DNA of 64,000 bases from positions 310,001 through 374,000 of the forward strand of contig JASNYI010000001.1 in assembly GCA_048500275.1 (NCBI GenBank). Reading direction: 5' to 3'. Of this stretch, positions 22,453-30,466 are shown one piece after another. Position numbers and translations under genes: made by a program. How positions within the stretch are numbered: the stretch's first letter is position 1; every line of letters begins with the position of its first letter. The DNA comes from UBA5066 sp048500275 (GTDB lineage Bacteria; Acidobacteriota; Thermoanaerobaculia; UBA5066). The notes under the pieces are model-generated. The model was not told the DNA's origin. It made no database searches and saw only the letters and a program-made list of their open reading frames with translations.

Positions 22453-25212
22453 ATGCCACGCAAGCTCTCCGTCGTCGCGGGAGCCGCCCTGATTCTGCTG
22501 CTCGGGTACGCGGGCAGCCTGCACGCTCAGGGCACCGTCACGGGCAACGTCCAGGGCACCGTCAGGGACGCCGACGGAGGCGCCCTCCCCGGCGCCACGG
22601 TCACGGCCCTTTCACCCGCCCTCGTCAAGGGACGCATGACGACGACGTCCGACGCCCGCGGCGGCTGGCGCTTCCCGGCCCTCCCGCCCGGCAACTACAC
22701 GTTCGAAGCCGAGCTCCCCGGCTTCCGGAAGGCCCGGCGGGAGGGAATTCGCGTGAGCCTCGGCCAGAGCATGGCCGTCGACCTCTCCCTTCCCCTCGCT
22801 TCCGTCGCCGCCGAGGCCGTCGTCACGGCTGAGGCGCCTCTCGTGAGCGTCGTCGAGAACAAGGTCGCGACCTCCTTCTCGGGCGACTTCATCGACCGGC
22901 AGGCCGTCCCCCGGAACTACTACCAGGTGCTCTCGGCCGCCCCGGGCGTCAACATCGACACCTCGGCCTCGCCCGACAGCAGCAGCATGCTCGCCTATGG
23001 CGGCACGACGTCGAACCAGAACGCCTTCACGCTCGACGGCGTCAACGTCGGCGACGCGGCGAGCGGCAACTACTGGCTCCTCCCGAGCATCCAGTGGATG
23101 GAGGAGATCCAGGTCGCCGGGCTCGGGGCGAACGCGGAGTACGGCGCCTTCACCGGGGCCGTCGTCAACGGGGTCACGAAGTCGGGCGGCAACGCGTTCA
23201 AGGGGACGCTCGAGGCCTACTACCAGCCCGACTCGTTCGTCTCCGACAACTCGCCCGACTCCGAGGAGGACGAGACCTTCACCTTCGAGGACTACGCTCT
23301 CAGCCTCGGCGGCCCCATCGCCAGGGACAAGCTCTGGTTCTTCGCGAGCGCCGAGTACTGGCACCAGGAGACGACGCCCGTCGGCGCCCGGGACACCTCG
23401 GACCGCAAGGTCCCGCGCTTCCTCGGGAAGCTCACCTGGCAGGTGAACGAGGGCAACCGGGTCTTCGCGATGGGCTCGTACGACCACGTCGAGAACGAGC
23501 GGCGCGGCATCGACGCCTTCACCTTCCCCGAGGCGGCGCCGAAGCAGGACGGCCCCAACGCCACGTTCGCGGTGAACTGGGAGTCGATCCTCTCCTCGGC
23601 GAGCTTCCTCAACGTGAAGGTCACCGGCTACGACGGGAACGACGACTTCCTCGGCTCGGCCGGGTTCGGGACGCCCGGCCACGACGACGCCTACGGCTAT
23701 ACCGGCTACGCGCTGGTGAACTCCAAGATCCAGGAGCTGAACCACCGCCACCGGGTGACGGGCGACGCGAGCTGGAGCCTCTTCAAGGACGGCCTCTTCG
23801 GGACGCGCGATTCCCACTCGTTCAAGCTCGGGATCCAGTACGAGAAGTCCTCCACGACCGACGAATGGCGCCGCAACGGCGGGTTCACCTACTACGACGA
23901 CTCCTCGCTCTGCCCCGGAGACACGGAGGAGGAGCAGATCGCGAACTACCTCCGGGACCCCACCTGCGGCTGGTACGAGCGTTCCACGGGCTACGGCGAG
24001 TACGAGGTCCACGCGGAGCAGTCCGGATTCGTCGCCTACGCCCAGGACTCGCTGCGAATCGACCGGTTCACGTTCAACTTCGGCCTTCGCTACACGAGCT
24101 ACAAGGGCGGCTGGCGCGACGGATTCGGCAACCCCGACGTCTACGAGGCCGACTTCGTCGACCCGCGCATCGGGCTGGCGTGGGACGTCCTCGGCAACGC
24201 GAAGCTCGCCGTCAAGGCGCACTGGGGCCGCTACCACTCCTCGATGTACACCTACCTCTTCGACCGCGAGGCGTCCGGCGGAGCCGCGGTGCCGGACGGC
24301 GACTGCTACTGGGACGGCAGCACCTGGGACGAGTGCTACACGTCGGTCCCGGACTCGGCCACGATGGGGAGCATCGACCACCCCTACGTCGACGAGGCGC
24401 TCCTCACGATCGAGCACCAGCTCGGCAGGGACATGGCCATCGGCGCCGACTACGTCAACCGGAGCTTCCGCAGCCTCATGGGGATGGTCAACACGAACGA
24501 CGACTACGAGCGCGTGACCGGCATCCCGAACCCGATCGCCGGAGGCGAGCTCGAGGTCTGGAGCCTCAACGGCGACCCGGTCTGGGCGCTCACGACCGAC
24601 AACCCGGGCGAGCGGGACTACGACTCCTTCGTCCTCCGCTTCGAGAAGCGCCACAGCCACGGCTGGCAGCTGCGCTCCTCGCTCGTCTGGACGGACCTCA
24701 AGGGGAACGTCCTCAAGAACAACGGCTACGCCCCCGAGCTCGAGGACAGGAACGGCCTCGTGAACGCCTACGGGAACATGGACTCGTCGTTCAACGAGTG
24801 GGAGTTCAAGGTGTCCGGCGCCGTCGACCTGCCCTTCGGCTTCAGTGCAAGCGGCCAGTACACCTATCTTTCCGGCATGTACTGGACGCCCTACGGCAAC
24901 GTTCGCCGCTACCTCGACGGCAACTCCGCCTCGGGACGGTACATCTTCCTGACCGACCGCGGATCCGAGCAGCTCGAGGACCGCAACGTCCTCGACCTTC
25001 GCCTCGGCTGGGGGATGAAGGTCGGCACCGACTCCCGCCTCGACCTCTCCGTCGAGTGCTTCAACGTCCTGAACACCGGTGAATCCCTCACCATCGACGA
25101 CTACTACGGCGAGTACCGCAGCGGCACCTGGCGCACGAACGCCACGTACGGCGCCGCCCTCAGCATCGAGACCCCGCGCCAGGTCCGGCTCGGGGCCCGG
25201 TTCAGCTTCTAG
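22453..25212 (+). CDS. Oar-like TonB-dependent receptor with N-terminal carboxypeptidase-regulatory domain
   Basis: A 919-residue outer-membrane protein starting behind AGAGGAGGAG. The signal peptide (about 1-26) leads to a carboxypeptidase-regulatory-like beta domain (about 27-115: VQGTVRDADGGALPGATVTA, WRFPALPPGNYTFEAELPGF). The plug (about 125-250) has TSNQNAFTLDGVNVGDAASG and AEYGAFTGAVVNGVTKSGGN, and a long barrel ends in Phe (RLGARFSF). This Oar layout is expanded in Acidobacteriota and Myxococcota and is linked to import of large or peptide-like substrates. The adjacent GntR regulator suggests control by a small metabolite. A strong terminator follows. Confidence 0.92.
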   Translation: MPRKLSVVAGAALILLLGYAGSLHAQGTVTGNVQGTVRDADGGALPGATVTALSPALVKGRMTTTSDARGGWRFPALPPGNYTFEAELPGFRKARREGIRVSLGQSMAVDLSLPLASVAAEAVVTAEAPLVSVVENKVATSFSGDFIDRQAVPRNYYQVLSAAPGVNIDTSASPDSSSMLAYGGTTSNQNAFTLDGVNVGDAASGNYWLLPSIQWMEEIQVAGLGANAEYGAFTGAVVNGVTKSGGNAFKGTLEAYYQPDSFVSDNSPDSEEDETFTFEDYALSLGGPIARDKLWFFASAEYWHQETTPVGARDTSDRKVPRFLGKLTWQVNEGNRVFAMGSYDHVENERRGIDAFTFPEAAPKQDGPNATFAVNWESILSSASFLNVKVTGYDGNDDFLGSAGFGTPGHDDAYGYTGYALVNSKIQELNHRHRVTGDASWSLFKDGLFGTRDSHSFKLGIQYEKSSTTDEWRRNGGFTYYDDSSLCPGDTEEEQIANYLRDPTCGWYERSTGYGEYEVHAEQSGFVAYAQDSLRIDRFTFNFGLRYTSYKGGWRDGFGNPDVYEADFVDPRIGLAWDVLGNAKLAVKAHWGRYHSSMYTYLFDREASGGAAVPDGDCYWDGSTWDECYTSVPDSATMGSIDHPYVDEALLTIEHQLGRDMAIGADYVNRSFRSLMGMVNTNDDYERVTGIPNPIAGGELEVWSLNGDPVWALTTDNPGERDYDSFVLRFEKRHSHGWQLRSSLVWTDLKGNVLKNNGYAPELEDRNGLVNAYGNMDSSFNEWEFKVSGAVDLPFGFSASGQYTYLSGMYWTPYGNVRRYLDGNSASGRYIFLTDRGSEQLEDRNVLDLRLGWGMKVGTDSRLDLSVECFNVLNTGESLTIDDYYGEYRSGTWRTNATYGAALSIETPRQVRLGARFSF

Positions 25213-25238
25213 CCCTTCCCTCCTCCTCTCTCGTCGCA

Positions 25239-25270
25239 GGGGGCGGCCCGTGGCCGCCCCCCCCTTTTTC
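25239..25270 (+). terminator. Rho-independent terminator after the Oar-like receptor
   Basis: A 10-bp stem (25239-25248 with 25252-25261, core GGGGCGGCC/GGCCGCCCC), a 3-base loop and a run ending CCCTTTTT. This is the clearest intrinsic terminator in the window. Confidence 0.88.
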
Positions 25271-25327
25271 CCCGGCGCGGCTCGCCGCCCGGCGCCGGCG
25301 GGCCCGCAAGGCGGCCCAGGAGCTCCG

Positions 25328-26251
25328 ATGACACGGTCGCGCGCCTCCTTCTTGCTCGCGCTCCTCGCCCTTTCCACGATCACCCTCGCCGTCGGCGGGG
25401 ACGAGGCGCCGACGAAGGGGCACCTCGTCCTGATCGGCGGCGGCGACAAGCCGCCCGAGGTGATGCGGAAGTTCGTCGAGCTGGCCGGCGGGAAGGACGC
25501 GCCGATCGTGGCGATTCCCACGGCTTCCTCCGAGCCCGACGCCGCCGACTACTACGAAAAGCTCTTCCGGGACGACCTCGGCTGCACCGACGCCGTCTCC
25601 CTCCGGATCCGGAGCAAGGCCGACGCGCAGCGCGCCGACTACGCCGCCCTGGCGCGCAAGGCCCGGGGGATCTTCTTCGGCGGGGGCGACCAGGTCCGGA
25701 TCGTGAACGCCCTCCCCGGGACGCCCGTCGGCGACGCCATCGCCGCGGCCCACGCCGAGGGCGCCGTCGTCGGCGGCACCTCGGCCGGCACCGCCTGCCA
25801 GAGCGAGCGGATGATCACCGGGGAAGGCGACTTCACCCAGGTCCGCACCCGCAGCGTCGAGCTCTGGACCGGCCTCGGCTTCCTGCCTCCGGACGTCGTC
25901 GTCGACCAGCACTTCCTCCGGCGCCAGCGGCAGAACCGGCTCCTCTCCGTCGTCCTCGAGAACCCCGGCCTCCTCGGCGTCGGCGTCGACGAGGAGACGG
26001 CGATCTGGGTCCGCCCCGACGGCACTCTCCAGGTGCTCGGCCGGAGCGGCGTCATGGTCTTCGACGCGCAGGGCGCCGCCGTCTCCCGCCAGCAGAAGGA
26101 GTCCGCCCAGGATCTCCTCGGCGTCCGGGGCCTGACGCTCCACCTCCTCCTCCCCGGCGACACCTACGACCTGAAGACCCGCCTCCCCCTCCGCCCGGCA
26201 CCCGACCCCCCCGCACCCGTCCCCCCCGAGTCCGTGCCAGGCATGAAATAG
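25328..26251 (+). CDS. Cyanophycinase-like peptidase (S51 family), exported
   Basis: A 307-residue protein with signal peptide (about 1-22). The fold is that of S51 peptidases: LVLIGGGDKP near the start, FFGGGDQVRIV, the nucleophile loop GGTSAGTACQ with Ser152, then WTGLGFLPPDVVVDQHFLRR and GVGVDEETAIWV. Cyanophycinases cleave the Asp-Arg storage polymer to dipeptides; secreted forms let cells feed on polymer made by others. AGGAGCTCCG precedes the ATG. The last five residues (VPGMK) and the TAG stop are encoded by the left arm of the inverted repeat at 26234-26299, so the native C-terminus was probably altered. Confidence 0.87.
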   Translation: MTRSRASFLLALLALSTITLAVGGDEAPTKGHLVLIGGGDKPPEVMRKFVELAGGKDAPIVAIPTASSEPDAADYYEKLFRDDLGCTDAVSLRIRSKADAQRADYAALARKARGIFFGGGDQVRIVNALPGTPVGDAIAAAHAEGAVVGGTSAGTACQSERMITGEGDFTQVRTRSVELWTGLGFLPPDVVVDQHFLRRQRQNRLLSVVLENPGLLGVGVDEETAIWVRPDGTLQVLGRSGVMVFDAQGAAVSRQQKESAQDLLGVRGLTLHLLLPGDTYDLKTRLPLRPAPDPPAPVPPESVPGMK

Positions 26252-26299
26252 TGCATTATCTTATAGAGGACACTTAATACATGATTTCACGCCTGGCAC
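26234..26299. repeat. Degenerate copy of the 25-bp inverted repeat across a gene junction
   Basis: The left arm (26234-26258) differs from the perfect element at 21013 in 3 of 25 positions, the right arm (26275-26299) also in 3 of 25. The 16-base loop contains AGAGGA. One left-arm change (TCG to TAG) makes the stop codon of the cyanophycinase gene; one right-arm change (ACG to ATG) makes the start codon of the CapA-like gene. Confidence 0.88.
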
Positions 26300-27594
26300 A
26301 GATCCTGGTACTCTCGATTCTCTGGGCGGGCGGCGTCGCGGCGGCGGAGCCGCCGGGGTGGGACCAGGGACGGTCGGTCTACGAGCGGCGGGTTCGGCCG
26401 GCGGAGGCGCCGGAGAAGGTCGACTGGGAGGCGCGCGTCAGCGCCCTGCTCCGCGAGGAGCCGGGCGACCTCGTCGTCGCGGCCGTCGGCGACCTGATCT
26501 TCAACGAGCGGATCAGCCACCTCGGGGAGCCGGAGAGGAAGAACCTCCTGCGGATCCTCCAGGAGGCCGACGTCGCGATCGGGAACCTCGAGTTCTCTCT
26601 GAACGACCGCCCCGAGCTGCAGAAGCCGTTCTACAACTTCCGCGCGCCGCGGGAGTTCGCGTGGGAGGTCGCCGCGTCGGGCTTCAGCCTCGTCGGCCTG
26701 GCGAATAACCACGCCCTCGATTTCGGCAGGGAAGGGCTCCTCGAGTGCCTGCGCGCGCTCGACCTCTCCGGCATCGCCCACGCAGGCGCCGGGAAGACCC
26801 TCGCCGAGGCGCACGAGCCGGGCACCGTCCGGCCGCCCGGGCAGAAACAGCGGCTCGCGCTCCTCTCCTACGTCCGTTACTGGACCGACCGCGACCGCTG
26901 CACCGACCCCTCCGGCCCCTGCATCGCGACGATCGACCCGGCGACCGTCCTCGTCGCGCGCGACGGGAAGGTCGAGGCCGTCGAGGGGCCGCAGGAGCGC
27001 GACGTGAAGGCGATGGAGGAGGACGTCCTCCTCGCCAGGCGCCACCACGGCCCCGTCCTCGTCGCGTACCACGTCCACGACGTGAGCCACGCGCGGGCCT
27101 GGGGCGTCCAGGACACGACGCCGCCGAACGAGGAGATCCCGTTTCGCCGTGCGATCGACGCCGGCGCCGACGCCGTCCTCGGGAGCGGGCCGCACGTCCT
27201 CAGGGGCATCGAGATCCGCGACGGGAAGCCGATCTTCTACAGCCTCGGGAACTTCGTCTACCAGTACCGGACGCCGAAGGTCATCCCGACCGACCTGCCC
27301 CACCAGCGCGACTCCGAGATGCCTCGGGAGGCGAACGTCTCCGTCTGGGACCGCCGCGATTCGCGCGAGGTCATGGAGAGCGTCGTGGCGCGAATGACCT
27401 GGCGCGAGGGCAAGCTGAAGAAGCTGCAGCTGATTCCCGTGACGATCGACGACGAGGGGCCGCTCTACGGCGTGCCGCGCCTCGCCTCGACGAGGCGGGC
27501 GCGGGAGATCGTCGAGCTCCTGGCCAGGCTGTCGGCTCCGTACGGCACGAAGATCGCCCTGCGCGAGTGGTACGGCGAGGTGGAGCTCCCGTAG
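26281..27594 (+). CDS. CapA/PgsA-family metallophosphatase-like protein, exported
   Basis: A 437-residue protein with signal peptide (about 1-22) and the CapA (poly-gamma-glutamate capsule) domain at about 60-330: VVAAVGDLIFN, DVAIGNLEFSLN, LVGLANNHALDFG, LVAYHVHDVS, VLGSGPHVLRGIEIRDGKPI and FYSLGNFVYQ. The Asp, Asn and His residues are those of calcineurin-like phosphoesterases. The first six codons (MISRLA) come from the right arm of the inverted repeat; AGAGGA in the repeat loop, 10 nt upstream, could be the ribosome site. No other good start exists before the hydrophobic core. In capsule operons CapA acts with CapB/CapC; these are absent, so the role here is open. Confidence 0.85.
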   Translation: MISRLAQILVLSILWAGGVAAAEPPGWDQGRSVYERRVRPAEAPEKVDWEARVSALLREEPGDLVVAAVGDLIFNERISHLGEPERKNLLRILQEADVAIGNLEFSLNDRPELQKPFYNFRAPREFAWEVAASGFSLVGLANNHALDFGREGLLECLRALDLSGIAHAGAGKTLAEAHEPGTVRPPGQKQRLALLSYVRYWTDRDRCTDPSGPCIATIDPATVLVARDGKVEAVEGPQERDVKAMEEDVLLARRHHGPVLVAYHVHDVSHARAWGVQDTTPPNEEIPFRRAIDAGADAVLGSGPHVLRGIEIRDGKPIFYSLGNFVYQYRTPKVIPTDLPHQRDSEMPREANVSVWDRRDSREVMESVVARMTWREGKLKKLQLIPVTIDDEGPLYGVPRLASTRRAREIVELLARLSAPYGTKIALREWYGEVELP

Positions 27595-27600
27595 CACGGC

Positions 27601-27639
27601 ACCTGCGGGCTGGCCGGAGGCCGGGGCCGGACGGCAGGT
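27601..27639. terminator. Possible hairpin between converging genes
   Basis: ACCTGC (27601-27606) pairs with GCAGGT (27634-27639) around a GC-rich inner stem-like region (GGCC/GGCC repeats). It lies in the 51-base gap between the CapA-like stop and the M28 peptidase stop. No T tract. Confidence 0.4.
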
Positions 27640-27645
27640 CTCCCC

Positions 27646-29289
27646 TCAGCGGTCCGCGAGAAACCAGGCCGTCGCGAGGCCGAGGCGGGCGACCCGCCGG
27701 AGCTGCTCGCCGTCGATCCGCCCGGGCTCGTCGGCCGGGCTGTGGTAGGCGGGGTGGAAGTTCCCGAAGAACCGGACGAACGGGACGCGCGCCCGCGCGA
27801 AGTCCCGGTAGTCGCTCCCTCCGTTCACACCCTCCGTCCAGTCCAGGTGGAGCGCGAGGCCCGAGGCGCTTCCCGCCCGCGCGAGGAGCGGCCCCAGGTG
27901 CGGCGCGAAGCTCGCGAGCCCCGGCTCGAAGAAGCTCTCCGGCCGCGCCTTCGCGAGGAACGCCTCGGCGCCGGGAGGGTTCGCTCCCGTCACGAGGGCC
28001 CGGATCTCCTCGTCCTTCCAGGGCTGGGCGACCATGTCGAAGTTGAGGTAGGCGACGGTCCTGGCGAGCGGCCAGAGCGGGTTTCGCACCCAGTGGCCCG
28101 AGCCGATCTTGTCCTCCTCCTCCCCCGTCCAGACGGCGAAGACCACCGTCCTCTTCGGTCGGGCCGGCATCGAGGCGAGGGCCCGGGCGATCTCGAGGAG
28201 CGCGGCGACGCCCGACGCGTTGTCGTCGGCGCCCGGGTGGACGACGCCGTCGATGCGCCCGAGGTGGTCCGCGTGCGCGCCGAGGACGACGGCCTCGCTC
28301 TTCAACGCCGGGTCGCTGCCCGTGAGGATCCCGACGACGTTGCGCGAGAGACCGAGGCGCTCGGCCGCCGTCGCCCGGATCGTCGCAACGGCGGTAAGGG
28401 CCCGCGGGGCCTCGTCGGCCCGCGGCGCCGCACCGAGGAGCGCCTCGAGGACGACCGGGCCGCAGCGGACGACGAGCGGCTCGGCCGGGTCCGGTTCGAC
28501 GACCGAGCGGAAGGCGAAGGCCGGCGGCTTCTCGGTCTCCGCGACACGCGACGCCCACTCCTCCCCCTCGACGGCCAGGACCCCGGCCGCACCGAGCGAC
28601 CTCGCGGTCTTCACCTTTTCGGCCCAGCGCTCCTCCGCGTCCCCCTCGGCGTATTTCGCCCGGAGCTCCTTCGTCCGGAAGGCCTCCCCGGGCGGGAGCC
28701 CCTCGCGGAGGACGACGACCTTCCCCTTCACGTCGAGGCCTCGCCAGTCGTCGCGCCCGACGGCACTCTCGCGGAGGCCCCAGCCCGCAAAGACGACCGG
28801 CGCCGTGACGGACCGGGCCGGCTGCGGCGGGACGACGACGTCGACACCGTGAACGAACGATCGCCGGAGGCTCGCCTCCCCTGCCCTCCTCTCCACCTCG
28901 ACGGACCCGCCCGGTTCCCGGATCTCGCGCACCGGAACCGGCTGGAACCAGACCGGCGCGCCCGTTCCGTCCTGCGCGCCGAACGGGAGCGCCCCCGCGA
29001 GGGCGAGCTGGGCGGCGGCGTACTCGAGGGCCGCCTCGAGGCCGGGGCTTCCGAGGCCCCGCCCTTCGAGCGCCGGCGAGGCGAGGAATCCGACGTGCGC
29101 CCGCAGCGAGCCCGCACGCAGGCCGTCCAGGGCGGCCCGCAGGGACGGTGCCACCTCGGCCCCGGGGTCGGGGAGGAGGAACCGGGGTCTCTCCGGCGCC
29201 GCCGCCGGCGCCGGCACGGGAGTCGCCGGCGGCAGGGCCCCGAGCGGAAGCGCGAGGAGCGCCGCGAGGAACGCGGCCGCAGCCCTCAC
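27646..29289 (-). CDS. M28-family zinc aminopeptidase, exported
   Basis: A 547-residue exopeptidase with a signal peptide (about 1-27). A PA-type insert domain lies at about 150-280 (VVFAGWGLRESAV, GAAGVLAVEGEEW). The M28 catalytic domain follows, with zinc ligands in GAHADHLG and HPGADDNASG, the catalytic Glu pair in WTGEEEDKIGSGHW, NFDMVAQ and the last His in YHSPADEPGRID. It should act in the periplasm or outside, releasing amino acids from peptide ends. The GTG start overlaps the stop of the enolase-type gene by four bases, making it the last gene of a four-gene operon (transporter, M14 carboxypeptidase, enolase, M28). Confidence 0.9.
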   Translation of the reverse strand: MRAAAAFLAALLALPLGALPPATPVPAPAAAPERPRFLLPDPGAEVAPSLRAALDGLRAGSLRAHVGFLASPALEGRGLGSPGLEAALEYAAAQLALAGALPFGAQDGTGAPVWFQPVPVREIREPGGSVEVERRAGEASLRRSFVHGVDVVVPPQPARSVTAPVVFAGWGLRESAVGRDDWRGLDVKGKVVVLREGLPPGEAFRTKELRAKYAEGDAEERWAEKVKTARSLGAAGVLAVEGEEWASRVAETEKPPAFAFRSVVEPDPAEPLVVRCGPVVLEALLGAAPRADEAPRALTAVATIRATAAERLGLSRNVVGILTGSDPALKSEAVVLGAHADHLGRIDGVVHPGADDNASGVAALLEIARALASMPARPKRTVVFAVWTGEEEDKIGSGHWVRNPLWPLARTVAYLNFDMVAQPWKDEEIRALVTGANPPGAEAFLAKARPESFFEPGLASFAPHLGPLLARAGSASGLALHLDWTEGVNGGSDYRDFARARVPFVRFFGNFHPAYHSPADEPGRIDGEQLRRVARLGLATAWFLADR

Positions 29290-30458
29290 CGCAGCCTCTC
29301 GGTGCGGAGCGTGAGCTTCTCCAGCCGTTCCGGCACCATCTCGACGCCGATCCCGGCGCCGCGCGGGACCTCGATGAACCCCTCCCCGTCGAGGACGACC
29401 GGGGGCTCGACGAGGTCCTCGTGGAAGTAGCGGCTCGTCTCGGACGTGTCGCCCGGCAGCGTGAAGCCGTCGAGCGTCTGCAGGTGGAGGTTCACCGCCC
29501 GGCCGAGGCCCGTCTCGTCCATGCCCCCGGACCAGACCGGGATGCCGCGCGAGGACGCGTGCGCCAGGAGCCGGACCGACTCGAGGAGACCGCCGACCCT
29601 CCCCTGCTTGAGGTTCAGGACGCGGCAGCCGCCGAGGTCGATCGCGGCCCGGAGGTCGCCGAGGTCGTGGATCGACTCGTCGAGGCAGAGCGGCGTCGCG
29701 AGCTCCTTCTGGAGGAGGGAGTGCTCGTAGAAGTCCGAGTAGGAGAGGGGCTGCTCGATCATCGTCAGGCGGAAGGCGTCGAGGCGGGCGAGGTGGGCGG
29801 CGTCCGAGAGGCGGTAGTCGCCGTTCGCGTCGGCCATCAGCGGCAGGTCGGGGAAGCGGTCGCGCACCGCCGCGACGTAGTCGACGTCCTTCCCCTTCTT
29901 CACCTTCACCTTGACGCGGTGGTAGCCGCGCGCGACGGCCGCCGCCACCTCGGAAACGAGCGCCTCCGGGGACTCCTGGAGCCCGATGCTGATCCCGGAG
30001 GGGATCCGCTTCCTCGCCCCCCCGAGCAGCTCGTGAAGAGGCACGCCCGCCCGCTTCGCCGCGAGGTCGACGAGCGCGTTCTCCACGGTCGCCTTCGCCA
30101 TCCGGTTCCCGCGCACCCGCGCGAAGCGCTCGTCGAGGTCGAGGAAGGAAAGGCCCTCCTCGACGAGCGGCAGGAGGAACTCCGCGAGGACGTGGCGCGC
30201 CGAGGTCGTCGTCTCGGCGGCGTAGAACGGGTCCGGGTCGGCGACGCACTCGCCCCACCCGACGGCTCCCCCGGCCTCGACGCGCAGGACGAGCGCCTCC
30301 TTGCAGGTCCACGTCGCCGAGCTGATCGAGAACGGGGTGACGAACGGGAGACGAACGAGGAGGAGGTCGACGCGCCCGACCGGAGGGACCGGGACCCCGG
30401 CGAGAGGCCCGGGCGAGACGGCGGGGTCCGGGCCAGCGGCGGCGCGGGGCGTGTCCAT
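29286..30458 (-). CDS. Enolase-superfamily enzyme of the MenC/N-succinylamino-acid racemase type
   Basis: A 390-residue cytoplasmic enzyme. The N-terminal capping domain (about 28-145: PFVTPFSISSATWTCKEALV, GWGECVA) is followed by the barrel with the KxK acid-base motif (RVKVKVKKG), metal ligands in DANGDYRL, MIEQPLSYSD and CLDESI, and the second-face Lys in LNLKQGRVGGL. The end (VWSGGMDETGLGRAVNLHLQ, FTLPGDTSETSRYFHEDLVE) matches o-succinylbenzoate synthase/NSAR proteins better than dipeptide epimerases. Sitting between a carboxypeptidase and an aminopeptidase, it more likely racemises an N-acylated amino acid than makes menaquinone; no other men genes are present. Its first 27 residues are extra and may belong to a mis-called start. 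Confidence 0.85.
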   Translation of the reverse strand: MDTPRAAAGPDPAVSPGPLAGVPVPPVGRVDLLLVRLPFVTPFSISSATWTCKEALVLRVEAGGAVGWGECVADPDPFYAAETTTSARHVLAEFLLPLVEEGLSFLDLDERFARVRGNRMAKATVENALVDLAAKRAGVPLHELLGGARKRIPSGISIGLQESPEALVSEVAAAVARGYHRVKVKVKKGKDVDYVAAVRDRFPDLPLMADANGDYRLSDAAHLARLDAFRLTMIEQPLSYSDFYEHSLLQKELATPLCLDESIHDLGDLRAAIDLGGCRVLNLKQGRVGGLLESVRLLAHASSRGIPVWSGGMDETGLGRAVNLHLQTLDGFTLPGDTSETSRYFHEDLVEPPVVLDGEGFIEVPRGAGIGVEMVPERLEKLTLRTERLR

Positions 30459-30466
30459 CGGGCGGC

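Noticed and set aside
25079..25327. Longer start for the cyanophycinase gene
   Set aside because: The extension overlaps the receptor's end and its terminator; the ATG at 25328 has a ribosome site and begins a signal peptide.
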